A stretch of DNA of 64,000 nt from Dipetalonema caudispina (taxonomy: Eukaryota; Nematoda; Chromadorea; Rhabditida; Onchocercidae): the NCBI GenBank assembly GCA_013365325.1, contig JABVXV010000096.1:1-64000 (forward strand), written 5' to 3'. The position numbers and the translations under genes are program-made. Each line of letters begins with the position of its first letter. Positions within the stretch are counted from its first letter, which is position 1. The notes beneath the pieces were generated by a model. That model worked only from the letters and a program-made list of their open reading frames with translations, did not search any database and was not told where the DNA came from. This document shows positions 1 to 14,600 of the stretch, in pieces.

Positions 1-119
<119 letters not shown>

Positions 120-780
120 TATTCGAAAAATTCTCAACAAAATATCTGAATATTTTCCAAAACGATTTAAAATATATTTAATATACTTTGTAAACATTTA
201 ACATTGCATATATACATACATACATATATATATGATTGACTAATTTTCTACTTATCGTTTGGATCTTTACTTTTTCTCGAAAAGTTATCATAGATAATCC
301 AAAGAAGTATTAGTAGTTAGTATTAATAGCAGTAGTAGTAGTAATATTAGTTTTGAAAGCAAAAGAAATGATAATGTTGTATTAAAATAGATGTTAGAAT
401 GAAAGACGAATAGTTACTTTAAATTAATTTAAAAAATCCGAAAAATTTTCGGAATTCCTAAATTTGCAAATTTTCAAATCTAAAAATATTTACTAATATT
501 TGCAATAATTAATCTTTCATTTTCAATTTAAAGCATAAAATTTAAATTGATGAGAAGAATAAATGATTGAACTATTTTTAACTCTCAATTTTATGAATAA
601 TGATGAGATATTGAAGGAATCTTTGGTTCATTTAGTAAACAACTTCAACGATATTTCAAATGGAAAAAGTTCATTGAAGATGACAGTAGTGGATTTTCAA
701 TGTCAACAAATATTTCATTGTTTATCCATTGGATTGAAACTTTTCTTTCCTCTTAAACATCATCTTTAATTTCATTTTAT

Positions 781-811
781 CAACAACAACAACAACAACA
801 ACAACAACAAC
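781..811. repeat. (CAA)10 microsatellite
   Basis: Ten CAA units in the gene-poor left region, not in a supported coding frame. Confidence 0.95.
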
Positions 812-989
812 TGCAACATTTCGCTGTCAAACAAATATTTTGTATGAATATGGCAAGTTATTAATAAACAGTTAACTCATATTTCATTGTATATTTAATC
901 ATTTATTTTTTTCATTTATAAACAAATATAAACAATAAGTGTACATACTCATATCGGTATGTAGAACAAGACAGACACATACACATACA

Positions 990-1013
990 AACACACACAC
1001 ACACACACACACA
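990..1013. repeat. (AC)12 dinucleotide microsatellite
   Basis: An uninterrupted AC array of 12 units in non-coding DNA. Confidence 0.95.
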
Positions 1014-3944
1014 TGCATAAGTAAACAAATAAACAAATATGTTTGCGCCAATTTTCTCATCGATATGAGTGACAAATAAAGATTATAATGGAAGTGGATG
1101 TTTTCGATGGTCCAATTGATATTTATTTATTGATGGCAATCAATGAGTAATTATTGGAATGAAATGATGCATATATTAGAAAATGGATTTCATTTTAAAC
1201 ATTCATCAAATTTGCATAACAAAACAATTTATAGACGGAAATAATTTGTTCATTTCTTATTGAGCAATTGTTGCATTTTATAGTTTTATAAAACAAATTA
1301 ACATTTATTTTTTTTTTTTTTTTTGCATACGGAAATGTTTACATAAATGAATTATGATAAAAGAGAAAGGCTATTACTATAATTAATATAATTACAGTTA
1401 TTTTTCAAATATAATTAAAGTTTATATTGTACTATTTTTATACAAATAGCTATTATATTGTATAACAATTGTTCTTGTTTTTTTTTTTCCTTATACTTTA
1501 TTAATTAGTGAATGAAATTTTATAATTGTTTAAAATAAATACATACAAACATATTTATGTAATTATAAAGATATTTTTGAGGTTTGTTTGTTGTAATGAT
1601 AAAAGAAATTAATTTTGAAACAAAGAAAATGGATTGGAAAATATCAATTTAAATTTCTATTACAAATATATATGTATATGTATATTCGAACAAAATTAGA
1701 TTATTTAAGATTATAAATAAAAAAATTAAAAACTTATCATGAGATACGAGGATTAGTTGTGTTATAATTAATATAAAATATAACTAAACTGAATGAAATA
1801 ATAATTATAACAATCAAATATAAAAATTATAATTACAACTAATTTTCTTCTTTTTTATCATATGAAAATGTTAACGATAAGCATCGAATTCACTACAAAT
1901 GATATTGTAATCATTATGAAATATTAATTTATAAATAATTTGAAATTTTTCAATTACAAATATTATACGGACGTATCATCTTGAGATTAGTATGAAATTA
2001 TTTTTAACACTTCAAATTTTCCAACAATGTAAATGTTTTAATCGGTACGAGTGGGGTTAAAATTTGAAAATGTTTGTAAAAGACATATAGCAACAGATTG
2101 ATCGGTCGTGCAATACCCGATTAACGAATTAAGAAAAGAAGACAGAAATGGTTGTTGTAACACTGTAAAAATTGTAAATTTCATTGGAGATGATGCCATA
2201 GAAAGAATAAAAAAATGAGATGAATTTACTTTACAATTTAATGAAATAAACTTTCTAATAAATCAAAAGATTATTTTTGTTTTTCTTTTTTGTCATTCTT
2301 TTTTAAAATTTTTAAAAAGACTTTAAATTTATTTTCAAATTTTGTTAGTTTTTTTCTTTTTTTTTTCTTTTTTTTTTTTTTTGGTATTGAAGAAAATTAA
2401 TAGTGAATTTTTTTGTCGTTCGCAACAAGCCAAATAACACGACTAATGCTTTATTGGAAATGATAAATGAAGACTTTTAAAAAATGATGTGTTAAATTTT
2501 GATGATTACTGTAAAGGATTAATTGATTATTGATTAATTAACATTATTTAGTGTACAATGCATGTATAGTGTGCAAAATTTATATTTGTTAGTAAAAATA
2601 AATTTCGTTTCAAATTAAACTTAAACATTTTTTCATATTAACAACTTAAAATTTATAACGAAATTATGCAATCTAATATGAATAATAATTATGTTAAAAA
2701 TAACTTCTAAGATACGATTGGAAATAGATTTATGCTAGAAACGATTGATTGCTTTATGATAACATAATTAGTTCATTTAATCAAACTACCTTACCAATCA
2801 TTAATTATGATAGCATACTGTATTTTACAGAAATAAAAAAGAGTGAAAAAAAAAAGGAAATGAACTTAATAATTTAATAATCGAAAACTTAAAAAATTTG
2901 CTCACTTATTTCCAACTTCAGCTGAATTTCTATATAAGACAACTTATATATTTGCATTGAACAAATTTATAATGAAATATTTTGAAGACATTCATTTCAT
3001 TCAATCACTAATACTTTATCGTTCCTAAAATATCTCACTTACTCTATTCCAAGCTTAAGTTATTTTAGGTAAAAATTGTTCCATTTTGTTAAATAATGTC
3101 ATATAATAATTAATGTAATATATATTTGAATTCAATTTAATTTTCAAAAAATTTGCCAATATCATAAATATTATTATGCATATTAATGTAAGAAATTCTT
3201 CAGCAATTAGAAATTATATAAATATTCGAAAGAAATGGAAATATATAAAATATACGTATAGTAATAAAATACATATTTATTGGTTGAAATCTTTTTTTTT
3301 TTTTTTTTTAAAGTTTTGTAAAAAAGAAATGACGAAAGTGTGTTTGTTAATGACACAAATATTGGCGAGAAAAATGGGAATATATGATAGATAAGCAAAT
3401 GTATGAATATTTCTTTTTAAATTATTTCAATAAATGATATGAATTCTTTTAAAAGTTTCGGCTGAAATAAAGGAAGAAGTAGGCAGCTTTATATAATTAA
3501 TTTGCTGAAAATTTTTTTATAATTGAATTTAATTTACATGCATGAAGAGAAAAGTGAAAAGATGGTAAAACTAATTAAAATTATAAAAAATTTGCGACAT
3601 AATATAAAGTATTAAATTCTGCAATATGATTAGTCAGAAATTGAATTTTTCCATGAAAAAATTATTTATCGCATTAAAGAAGATGAAAATGAAATATGTT
3701 TCTTCGATAGTTATTTATTTTCATTTAAGATCGCCCGATCAGAACTTTACTGCACTCATACAAAGGAAGTTGAAGTTGAAAGAAATCTTTTTGAAAATAA
3801 ATTATGATTTGTGATTTTAAAAAAAAAAAAGCCGGTTTATTTTATTTCCATAATTCAATTCAATTTATAAATGCATCGGAAATAATTTATTCCGAAAAGA
3901 AATATAAGAAATGAAAAGCGATAAGCAGATGATGGGATGTATAA

Positions 3945-4060
3945 ATTAATTAAAATTAGCAATGCATCAATGATTTACCTTACTAACTCCAAATAAAATA
4001 TAAATTTAGAGATAAATTTAGAGATAAAATTAAAAGTAGTAATGCATCAATGATTTCAAA
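3945..4060. repeat. Imperfect direct repeat with 80-bp period
   Basis: The 16-mer starting at 3961 recurs exactly at 4041. The flanking AATTAAAA-like stretch is also repeated with small changes, and an ATAAATTTAGA motif recurs around both copies. It reads as a two-copy tandem duplication that has partly decayed. Confidence 0.7.
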
Positions 4061-7000
4061 TAAATTTAGAGGAAGATTAATTCCATCATCCAAAATATTA
4101 ATTTCAGAAAATAGTTCATATTAATAAAATTCTTCCGTAGCAAAGCACGAAACAGTTGAAGACCTAAATTTCAGAAATATTCAAGTGATACTTATCTTTT
4201 CCGAGGATTCTTTCACTTTCAGCAATTAGAATTTTGAAAGAAGAAGAAAGAATGTAAAATGTGAGAATGAATGGATAAATAAAATTTTTACAAAATTAGA
4301 AATTTTAAATCTTCAACATATCTTCAAAACTTTTACATTTACAGCATATCTTTTCCAAGAATCTTTTATTCATTTTCCAATAAAATTCAAACAGCTATAA
4401 TAACTGATAAATTCTTTGGATACGTTGATGTTAAATGTAATTTTGATCTTGTCAACTTCTATTATTAACAATGTTAGATTCCTTATTACATATCAACATA
4501 TATTTGATACTAAAGTCCCTGATTTATACATATATCAGCATTTATTTCAGTAAAATATAAGCACAATAATCGGAAGTGTATTGAATATTTGTTAATCAAA
4601 AAGATTTCCATATTCATAAGAAAAAAAAAAAAAAAGTAAGATTGTTAATTAGTCATTCAGATATGATCCAGAAAAATGTAAAAGTCAAATATTACTATAG
4701 TATTTGTATTATTTCCTACAAGCAAAAATTATAATTTTAAACTTATCGAACAATACTTTATTTCATTTTTAATCTAAGAATTTATTGCATCAATAGATTA
4801 AAACTTAAATATACCTTCTTTGCCAAAAATAAGAAGAAGAAGAAGAAGAAGAAGAAATGAAGAATGTTTAATCTGACAAATGAACAATAATGATGAATTT
4901 CTTTTAATTTAGGGCTAATCCTTTTTCTTCCAATTTTTACCATCAAATAGATACATACCTGTTAAGAAGTAATTAATATTTCTTCTCTTCATATTTCATA
5001 CTTCTCTTCTACCACTCTCTCTCTCTCTCTCTCTCTCTTTTATTCGATTACCGTTAAGATTGATTATTGTAGGATCTTTTGTTTTTTCATTTTAATATGG
5101 TTGAAAAGAATATTGGATATTTTAATTTGATTTCATTTTTCTTCTCTACCGTTCATTTATTGCATTTCTAAATGAAGTGCATCATTTTGCATAATAAGCT
5201 AGGCTCTAATCATTTATTTAGGCCAATTAATGGGATGAGTTAGAAGATAAATGGGCCATTTAAAGGTCCAAATCATAAATGGAATGCATTTGGAGTGAAA
5301 ATTACTTTAGAATCAAAAACTTTGTTAACTAATAAATACATACATATAAATATTTGCAAATTTTCAATTGAAGAAAGTCAAAAAATGATGATAATTATTG
5401 CAAAATGATGATATTAACAACAATAATGATAATATCAATGATTAATAATGATAATGCTTAAAAGGTGATTAATAGCAAAATTATAAATTACATCCTACAT
5501 TTCCTCATCTTATACAAATTAACATGTACTACTTCCCTCCCTCTCTCTCTCTCTCCCTCTCCCTTTCATTTTTTTCTTCTCTTCTTAAGCTTTTCACATA
5601 ATTAACGGTTAATTAATTCACAATAATTTATCCCTAAATCTTCGTTGTTATGTCAAACTTAAAACTTAAAGGCAAATTTTGCTCTACCCGAAAAATCAAA
5701 TTATCATAAATTTTACAAACAAACCAGTCTTTTGTGTATCATAATTTACAAATGTTTTGCCTATCAACTTTTCGGATGATATATCATTTTACTAAAATTT
5801 TTGTAAAAATAAAACTTATTACATAATTTTGAAATTGCTAAAAAGCATCTTTTAAGGCCTAATGTATATACTATATAATATTATTTTCCAATTACTCATA
5901 ATTGCATTTATTGATAACAGGTAATTTTTAGCACTTATCAACTTATCAGCCTGTTATCCTACGAATAAAACTGGACGAAAATTTGATTTTATCTTCTTAC
6001 CCTTCACCATATGTCTTCTCTATCCATCCAATAATTTAATATTTGAATTAACACAATTATTTGCGCATAATTAGCAGCAACAATCAATCATCATTGAATT
6101 TTAATATTATCTTATTTCATTTTATCAATTTATATTCAATTCATTAATTTTGAATTCGATAGATATAGCAGATATGTATGAGGTAAATTCTTTTATACTT
6201 CCTTTGGTATAAAAAAACAAACTTTGAAATAAAAATAACAGAGACAATCGTTAGTGATTCTATATTAAACAGTTTACAGTGTAAATTTTATGTTAACGTG
6301 TATCATGTATCAATATTATTTTCATTTCTTCTTATCATCTAATTTTATATAAATGATGTAATGAATGATCAATTAACTATGTAATTAAATAAATGTTAAT
6401 ATACACAATTTAAACCTTTTTTCATTTACCTAAATTCGATATTTTTTATCATATTATTTTCCATTTTTAAATAATAATTATAATTACCCATCCCATAATT
6501 ATCTTGATAAGTAAGACAGTTAAAGAAGACATTAGTTATGCAATTTATGACAAATCACGTCAGTAATATACACGTTTTCTTTAATGAAGAAGGGAAAAAG
6601 AGGAAGAAAAGAAATAAAAAAAAAAAAAAAAACGTTTAATTCCGTTCAGCAAATTAATCATAAAGGAAGAAATGTTTTATGGATAAAATCATTTTAAGAG
6701 ATGAAAGCTGAAGAAAAAAAAAAGAAAAAAAATTGATGGCATATACAAATATTTATGTAATAATTGTTCGCTATCAAAATGCTGTTCATGCAGCAATAAT
6801 GATAATAATAATAATGATAATGATATACAATAATAAATTTTGCACATAATTGATTAAAATTAAACAAAACTTCCTCCCAAAAAAAGTTATATTTCCTTTC
6901 ATTTTCAATAATATGCAAGAAATGATATCTCAACAATCTCTCATATCGTATACAATTGGTAACGATATAATGAAAGAAAAAAAAGATAATTGAGAATACG

Positions 7001-8198
7001 ATATAAAGAAATACAGCAAAAATAAAATAAAAAAAAAAAAAAAAAAAAAAAAAATGAAGGATCACTTCTCCCACATTGTATAATTCATATCAACTACAGG
7101 CATTATTATTAAAAACTGTTAAAATCATCTAGATCTTAGTGTACCATTTTTGAACAATTCAAAAATGAATTTAACATTTATTTATAGCAAGAAAAAATTC
7201 ACCATACTTATTTGTAGCTAACAACATATCGAAGGAACTTTAAAATGAAAAAATCGCAAATTTGATTCTATAACAAGGAAAACTATGTACAGTTTTATAA
7301 TTTACCCGATTTCCTTGATGAAATTCAAGATTCCATAATAACAGTTTCTAGAATTATATAGTTTACACTTAGCAGTTGTAAGAAATATGTCACTCTATTT
7401 ACGTCATGAATGAATGAAACCTAAAACCTCTCTAAATTAAAAACTAACCCGTAAAACAATGGCAATATTTAAGCTTTAAATTCAACAGCAAAAACTTGAT
7501 GACAGCTTAGACTTCATTTTAATACTTTGATAAATTTCAAAATTTTAAAAATCATTTGGAACACTAAGAGAATCTCAAAATCCCGGAAGCAAATGAGGAA
7601 TGAAAATAAACGATGATAAAAGACAGTGAGATTACGCCCAATCGTGCTATTAACATTGTTTGATTAATCAGCCAATAATTCACAATTGGAAGCACCGCTA
7701 ACAGAAAGCTCAGAAATTTATAAAACACAATTAGATAAAAAAAGAAAAAAAAAAATGATACACGTAGGACCATTGAAATGACATAATCAGAACATGATGG
7801 AATAGGCAAATCATACGACAAATATATTCTAAAATATTAACGTTGTTTTCACCACCATTTCTAAATAACTTCACTGCTACTAATACAAATACTGTTAATA
7901 TTACTCAAGTTCAATTCAATTAATCCACGGCGAAGTATAAGAATAAAGTTTTCGCCACCAAAATTACTCAAAAATATACAGATAATGAGAAAAATTAGGG
8001 TAAACACAATGATAACCAGTTATCCCAGAGGAACAGCGGATTGAAAGAAGACATTGTCATTTCAGGAAATTAAGAAAAAATAATTTAAAAACACTGACTT
8101 TAAAAAGGTGGTAGGAACGATAATGTATACCACGCAAGAGTAATGACAGTGAGACGCATCAAAGTGATAAAGAAATTTTGATATTTTCAAGGATTCAA

Positions 8199-11100
8199 CT
8201 ACGTTAGATGGAAACTGTAGATGAAACGAAGCGCTACATCAAATCGTTTCTGGAATACTTCGTAGGTACTGTATGCCGGAATTTTCAAATAATTGTAACA
8301 GGTCATCGCAGATGGAAGTTCGTCGTCGCCATTTCCATAAGAACCTGACTTTTTCACAACTGTTAACGGGGGATTGAGTGAACGGAAACCGCCAACTGGA
8401 AGTTTTGGTGAACCCGTCACAAACTGCAGAAATTTTCTTTGCTGCAAAAACAAAAAATAAAACTAAATACAAAAGAAGAAGCATGGAAGAAAGAACCTGC
8501 CAAAACCGGTTATCTATCCATCTTTCAAGATTATCTCCAGTTGTAATATTAATGAATAAACTACTATAACTACAATGCAAATTAATTAAAATGGCTAGAA
8601 TTATTTATTTGGTCAATATCTCAGTTATTTGAGTCAAACATGAGGTTCAGACGACGTCAAGTAAAATATACCATTCTTCCCTTTTTTAAAAACCTCACAT
8701 ATTAGCAGCAATGCATCGACATTTCTCAAATATTAATCCAAACTTTGATATTTATAATAAATCGCACCCTACACGTATTCTCCATGGATTCGTATTGTAA
8801 ACAAAACGATTGGTAAATGTAGGAAAAATTGATTTATCCATAAAATAATACTCATTACTGAAGAATCATCAATTCATTCGTAATGATCCTTTGGCAATAA
8901 ATGAAGCAAAAAACCTGTTGATTGTCATAAGAAGCAAGCATCTGTATAAGCCACCGTATCTGATCGCTATCATGCGTATATCCGTGATCTGGTTTTATAG
9001 CTGATTGTAATGCTGATTCATTCCACGTACGTTTCCACGTCTCTTCCGAACAACCACAAAATAGTTCCTCCATCTGTGGAGCAATAAGTTAATATTAATG
9101 AGCAAAAAATAAAGTTAAGTAATTAATTCATTCGTAATGACTACAGAATATCTGTTTATCAATCAACTTCCGTCGTTTGCTTCTTACTGTTTGTTTTCCT
9201 ACTACTTTAAAAGAATCTGCATTACTTTCTTAGAAACTTCACGTTATTTAATGGGCCAGAATTTCGACTGGTTGAAACGAATAATCTTCTTTGCGCAATA
9301 CAATACCAATGCATAGCATTTTCAAACTTGGATAACCATTAAATATCGTGATGGGTTGTATAAAACTTTCACACTATAGTATTAAAATATCGATGATAAA
9401 CTGTAAAGCAACCTCATCAGGGGTGAAAGACGTTAAATCATCTATTTTGATAATTGTTTCAAAGCCTCTACGCACAGCTTCCATTTCACGGCGCACGCCT
9501 TCGACCAATAGCCAATGGGCTACCAACTGAAAAACCAACACTTCATACAGTACCTTTTCATTTTTTCATGAATGTAAAGCAACGCACATCATATAACATA
9601 GGAATGAACCATCATTTCAACTTTTCAAAAGAACGAAATTACACAAATAAATTGCTTTATTACTGATTACTTAAATTCAAAGGACAACACATGATAACTG
9701 TTCTGTCCATTTCCTTGAAAGAAGATTTTGAAATGACGCACAATTTCATGACTTGTCTAGTAGAGTGCCATTCGTGACAAAAAGGCTGTTTCATCAACAA
9801 GTTTTGGAAAAAAGGATATGGAAGTATTATCAGTCTCAATATATGCCAGGGTAAAAGGGAAGAATCTTGACAATTTAAATTGGAGCTGAAATAACAAGAA
9901 AAAAAAACCTTAACAAATTGAACTACGTTCGAACTGGTCACCAAGCGATTCTTTCCTCCTTTAACAAGCTCGAAATTTTCATCACCCGGGAGAGTGAAAT
10001 ACTATAAGCAAAATGTTCAAAATTACCAAATAAAATATAAACATGAAAGGCTTCATAATCAACTCTTTCCAATTTTCTACATTTCATTGCGAGTATCCCA
10101 AATTACCTCACATACAGCATATTAATAAACGGAGAATTTTAGCCGCAATTCATTAATCTTAGTGGTACCACCCAGTGGTATTTTACTAAACAAGACTACG
10201 GTTATCCGCTTATAATTTTACCTGCTCGAGTGAATCGAAGTCATTTGGATCTGTAAGAATCAATGCGCGTAAAGATTGGTATAAACTTTTATCGAAAACT
10301 TCCAAATCACTTAGATTAAACATCTTATCTTCGCCGCAAAGCCATTTGAAAAACACTGGATTAAGCGGTATATCCAGCTGAAGAAAGAAACATTCGTGCA
10401 TCAAGTGGCGTCAAAAGCTTAGTTTGACAGTGATGTAACTTATGGTAACTATTGTCCAATGTTGCTATATCAAAAGTGATCCATGATTTGCAAGTTGAAC
10501 TACCCATCTCTTTGCTGTGTCATTCTATCAAATTTAATCTATCCTGCTGAGATCAGTGTTAGTCATCAATAAGAAAAAACTATTCCTTATCTATCAAATC
10601 AACATTCCATAACAAAAATGCCCACCATACGTGAATCGATTAAGGCTTGCGCTAATAAACGTCCAATAAATTCGAATTTCTTAGAACGGGCATCACGTTG
10701 TTTAGCACTTTGTGAGGAAAAGACTGCGGGGTAAAGACCAGAAGGTGCTGCAGTATAATTCGTCGTCGGTCCATCTGAAATACGCACAGTATTCGAAAAA
10801 CTTAAACTTTAATTAAGAACTCTATGTCTGAGCAGTGAATTCATTAACAACTTTCAGTTCAATCAGCGTAATACTAGTGATTCAAAAACTGCACTTTACA
10901 AGCTCGCAAAATAAATTACCTTTACCATCAACTGCAGCAGCTAAGGTACGACCATGCCAAAGACGTAGTGATGATTTTTGTATCTCGCGTGACACAGTGG
11001 AATAGAACTCCAATGTTGGTCCAAAACCAGTACCCGCTTCTCCTTCGAAACCAACCTCAAGCATTGCACTGAAATAGGAAATACTTCCTTCGCTGGATAA

Positions 11101-11650
11101 ATGTCAAAACACAAAATATACAGTAAGTATCAGAGTCATTTATGGTCACTAACCGACTGCATCCGAGATGATGAAGGGTTTGTTCTGCTTGGCGAAGCAA
11201 ATCATCCCGACGCACCGATACCTTACGCCTCTCAAGACGTGGCGTCAAACGTCCACTTTCGCCATCACCTTGACCACCATCCGTTTGATTGACGAGATGC
11301 ATCAAAGCTCTATCACGTCCAAAAGCTGTACAGTACAGGTAGTTGCGTCGAGATGAGAATGTGAAGATGAAAGGCCTGCAAACAATAAATTTCACAAAAC
11401 TGACAAAGTGATGAGCCTTATTCTCGAAAACTGGACGAGCTTCCACAGTCATGACTGGTGAAAAATCAATTAAAAAACCGAAAAAAAAAATCAAAAAACC
11501 AATTTCATTATTAAACAAAAAACAAGATTGACAACTTACACTGCTTTGATTAGATCACCAGTCCATTGCGGTATTTGTTGAGTTGCAACGGATAGAAAAT
11601 CAGATAACTGACGCCCCATTTTCGCATTAAGCTTCGATGAGTGAAAAGCT
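8199..11650 (-). other. TRIP12 exons 33-41: catalytic HECT domain
   Basis: Exons: 11540-11650, 11154-11375, 10920-11068, 10626-10774, 10222-10377, 9909-10001, 9413-9526, 8915-9073, 8199-8441. Landmarks are [87 protein letters not shown] and the catalytic TCYNYLKIP. All key HECT elements are intact, so an active ligase is expected. Exon 35 has two GT donors six bases apart (ending at 10926 or 10920), which would add or drop two residues. Confidence 0.94.
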
Positions 11651-14600
11651 CTAAATAAAACATTCAGTCTAAGTTGTAGGCATTATTCAGTTATCATTTT
11701 TAGATATGGGCAAAATATTTCATTGCCGCGAAGACAAATGTAAAAGCATAGCCACTAAATAATACGTGAATAATTTTCCTCCTCGCGCTTTCCTCAAATC
11801 TAGATTCGGTTGACTTCTACCTCTGAACTTCACGTGTTCCATTTACCACCTATATATAACAAAACATTACGTGTTCGGCAGAAGTGGTGCATGACTGGTA
11901 GGCGGTACATCTTCGTCCTCAAATAGTTTCCACCAAAAACGATTAAGTGCATAAAGGCATCGAAGAAGAACAAGAGAAGGCACACAGGGATCATCTATAT
12001 CGACCGGTAACGTATTCGTCAAATACGGATCCAAAGGACATTCGCTAACCGGAACTTCCCCATCTGAATGACTTATGATGCAAAGCAATCGACAAATTCA
12101 CAGTTTAAACTTTTAAATTATAAACCTCACATATTTGATGCTTGATATTCGTTCACCAAATCTAACCTTATCACTAGAATGAAAGTGGAAAAATTAGTTT
12201 TAAAAAAAATTAAATGCGTAATGACATCGAGGGGAAGAGAGATATACGTGCGGGAGAAAATTTGAGCTAAACTCAAAAAAACAGGCGAGGCTATGACAGG
12301 CTATGTATGACTGTGTCATCACGACCTAATCATTATTTTGTTGGAAAATCATATATACATAAGTACCACCATTCAGAGACAGAAATGTCCCATCGCTTTT
12401 ACTTGCCATTCACTTAAATGACCAAGATTTTGAAATTAAATCTAATGGAAAATCTAATGCCTAACCGATCCATAATTTTTCGTCGATCTTTGGTCTTTTT
12501 TCTCGTTTTTCGGATTTCCCAGAGGGTGACTTTGTTGTGGATGCTGTCGATGCTGGCTCTTCGGATGTTTCAGATTGTGACGGTGCAGCAGCCCGGTAGT
12601 AAAGGGTATGTGTATTCACCCATATACCCGTCGCAACTGCGAAATGATCAGCATTATCGCCCAAATTTACTTGCCCAAATTGTCTTAATGCCTGTAAAAA
12701 AAGTAAATGATCTTCCCTAGTTTCCTTCGGGAAGCTTCAAGTAAACACAACTCTATCACAGTGCATTTAAACATGACAGTTCATTATACAGTTTACAAGA
12801 AAAACTAAAAAATAAAAAATTTGCAAAGTAAAAAAAATGTATGAAGTGTACCTGTAAAATGGACATATGTCCTGGGACTTTTTCATCATTTATCAAGATT
12901 TCTATACGACCCGGCTGAGAATTTCCACCTGATACCGATCCCTCCTGCAACTCAAATCCAATTAAATTTAATCTTTAAAACAACCCAAAATCACTCGCCT
13001 TCTGATGATTAACTTACAGAAGGCATTTCGTCATCATCGCTGCCATCTTCATCACCGGATGAATCTTCCGCACGAACGTAACCGATCCCACGATCCAACA
13101 AATATCTTTCAATAGCCGAAATTGAAGTGAACGGATCCACCTGTACAGGAAAATGCTACCTTCATCCACATGAGTACAGTTGTTAAGTCATTCAATGAAG
13201 CATGTTTCCGACGGTCGTACCACAATTAGCTGCCCATAATTATTTAGCACAGATGTCAATATCGTCTAATTAATCCATCCTTATCCTGTTATTACTGGTT
13301 ATTTTCACTCTAATAAAAATACCTTTATGGAGCCATGTCCATGCCTCCATTCTTTTAAATCCCTGCAAGTTGGATGCCGCTTCAAATTACACTGAAACGA
13401 AAAACAAGAATATATTTACTTCCCGAACATCCGAATTTCCATTCAACTCGGAAGTTTTTTCAAAATTGAAGGAAAAAAGTCATAGTAAATGTCAGTTTCA
13501 CAACAAAAACATACACGAATCTGATGAGTTTGGAAAAAGCGTAACGCTTGTGAACCGCGTAAAGCTCCTCCCGAACTACCCGTTACGATTCCACCCATAT
13601 CAGTGACTTTTACCTTAAAAAAAGCATTCTGTCAAGTTTATTAGATAAATGATGTCATAACATCGTCAATTAAACAATTCGACTACATAAATTACAACTT
13701 TTGGGCAGTTACAACGTTAATTATCGCGGATGATCAACTTTTCAACTGAATGCTAAAACAGTGGTTTCCTGGGAATAATTCATACCTCTTCCAGATTTTA
13801 GATTTATGTACTAATAAGTTCACTTATCAATTGAAATTTCAACCAGCTAACGACCATGAAGTTAAAGCTGTTATTCCAAGAAAAAGTAAAAAGACAACCT
13901 GAAATTGTTCATGCTGTGCTATTGATGCGAGCAGTTTCGTTACAAGAGTTTCGAAAGCTGCCCAACATTCCGATTCATCCATTGGTCTTAGATTATCTGG
14001 CTAAAAAAGTTTTGAAAATACATTTTCTTCTTGTAAAGAACATCAATCAGTGCTTAAAATTCTTTACAGTATTAACAAATATAGTTTCGCTGGAACACTT
14101 TACGAACTAACATAGCAGATGTACCAGAGATATTATACCCAAGGATACAATTCACCTTATCTATCTATAAATATATAACTTATCTTAAGCAGACAAACTG
14201 ATTAACATTGTGAGTAATTTACGTCGATGTTTATATAAATATCACATTTCTTCACGATACCTCCTTTACTGAATACTTTACTAAGTAAAAGAGACGGTGC
14301 TTTCTTATTTCCTAGAACGATGAACATCAGGAACAAATGTTATGGCGTAGAGTAAGTTTTAATATCGCTCAAAGCATATATCATTCTCTACGGGAAGGAC
14401 GTTTACAGCATTAATGAATAATGGAACTTACTGTAAGGGACATAAAAACTGCGACGAAACGTTTAAGACGAAGTTTACGCGGTGGTTGATGTGATGGTGA
14501 GGAACTTGTAATATATTTACAGAGGGAAGTAAGTACACCGCTATGATTCAGTTCAAAGGCGCTTACATCATTTTCCAACAAAATTGTCTGCAAATAATCA

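Noticed and set aside
6694..7074. 126-codon minus-strand frame with Phe runs
   Set aside because: It is generated by long A/T homopolymers and simple repeats.
11376..11518. Open frame extending upstream of TRIP12 exon 34
   Set aside because: A TTTGCAG acceptor at 11376 marks the exon start; keeping the intron would bring a stop directly after the GTAAGT donor of exon 33.
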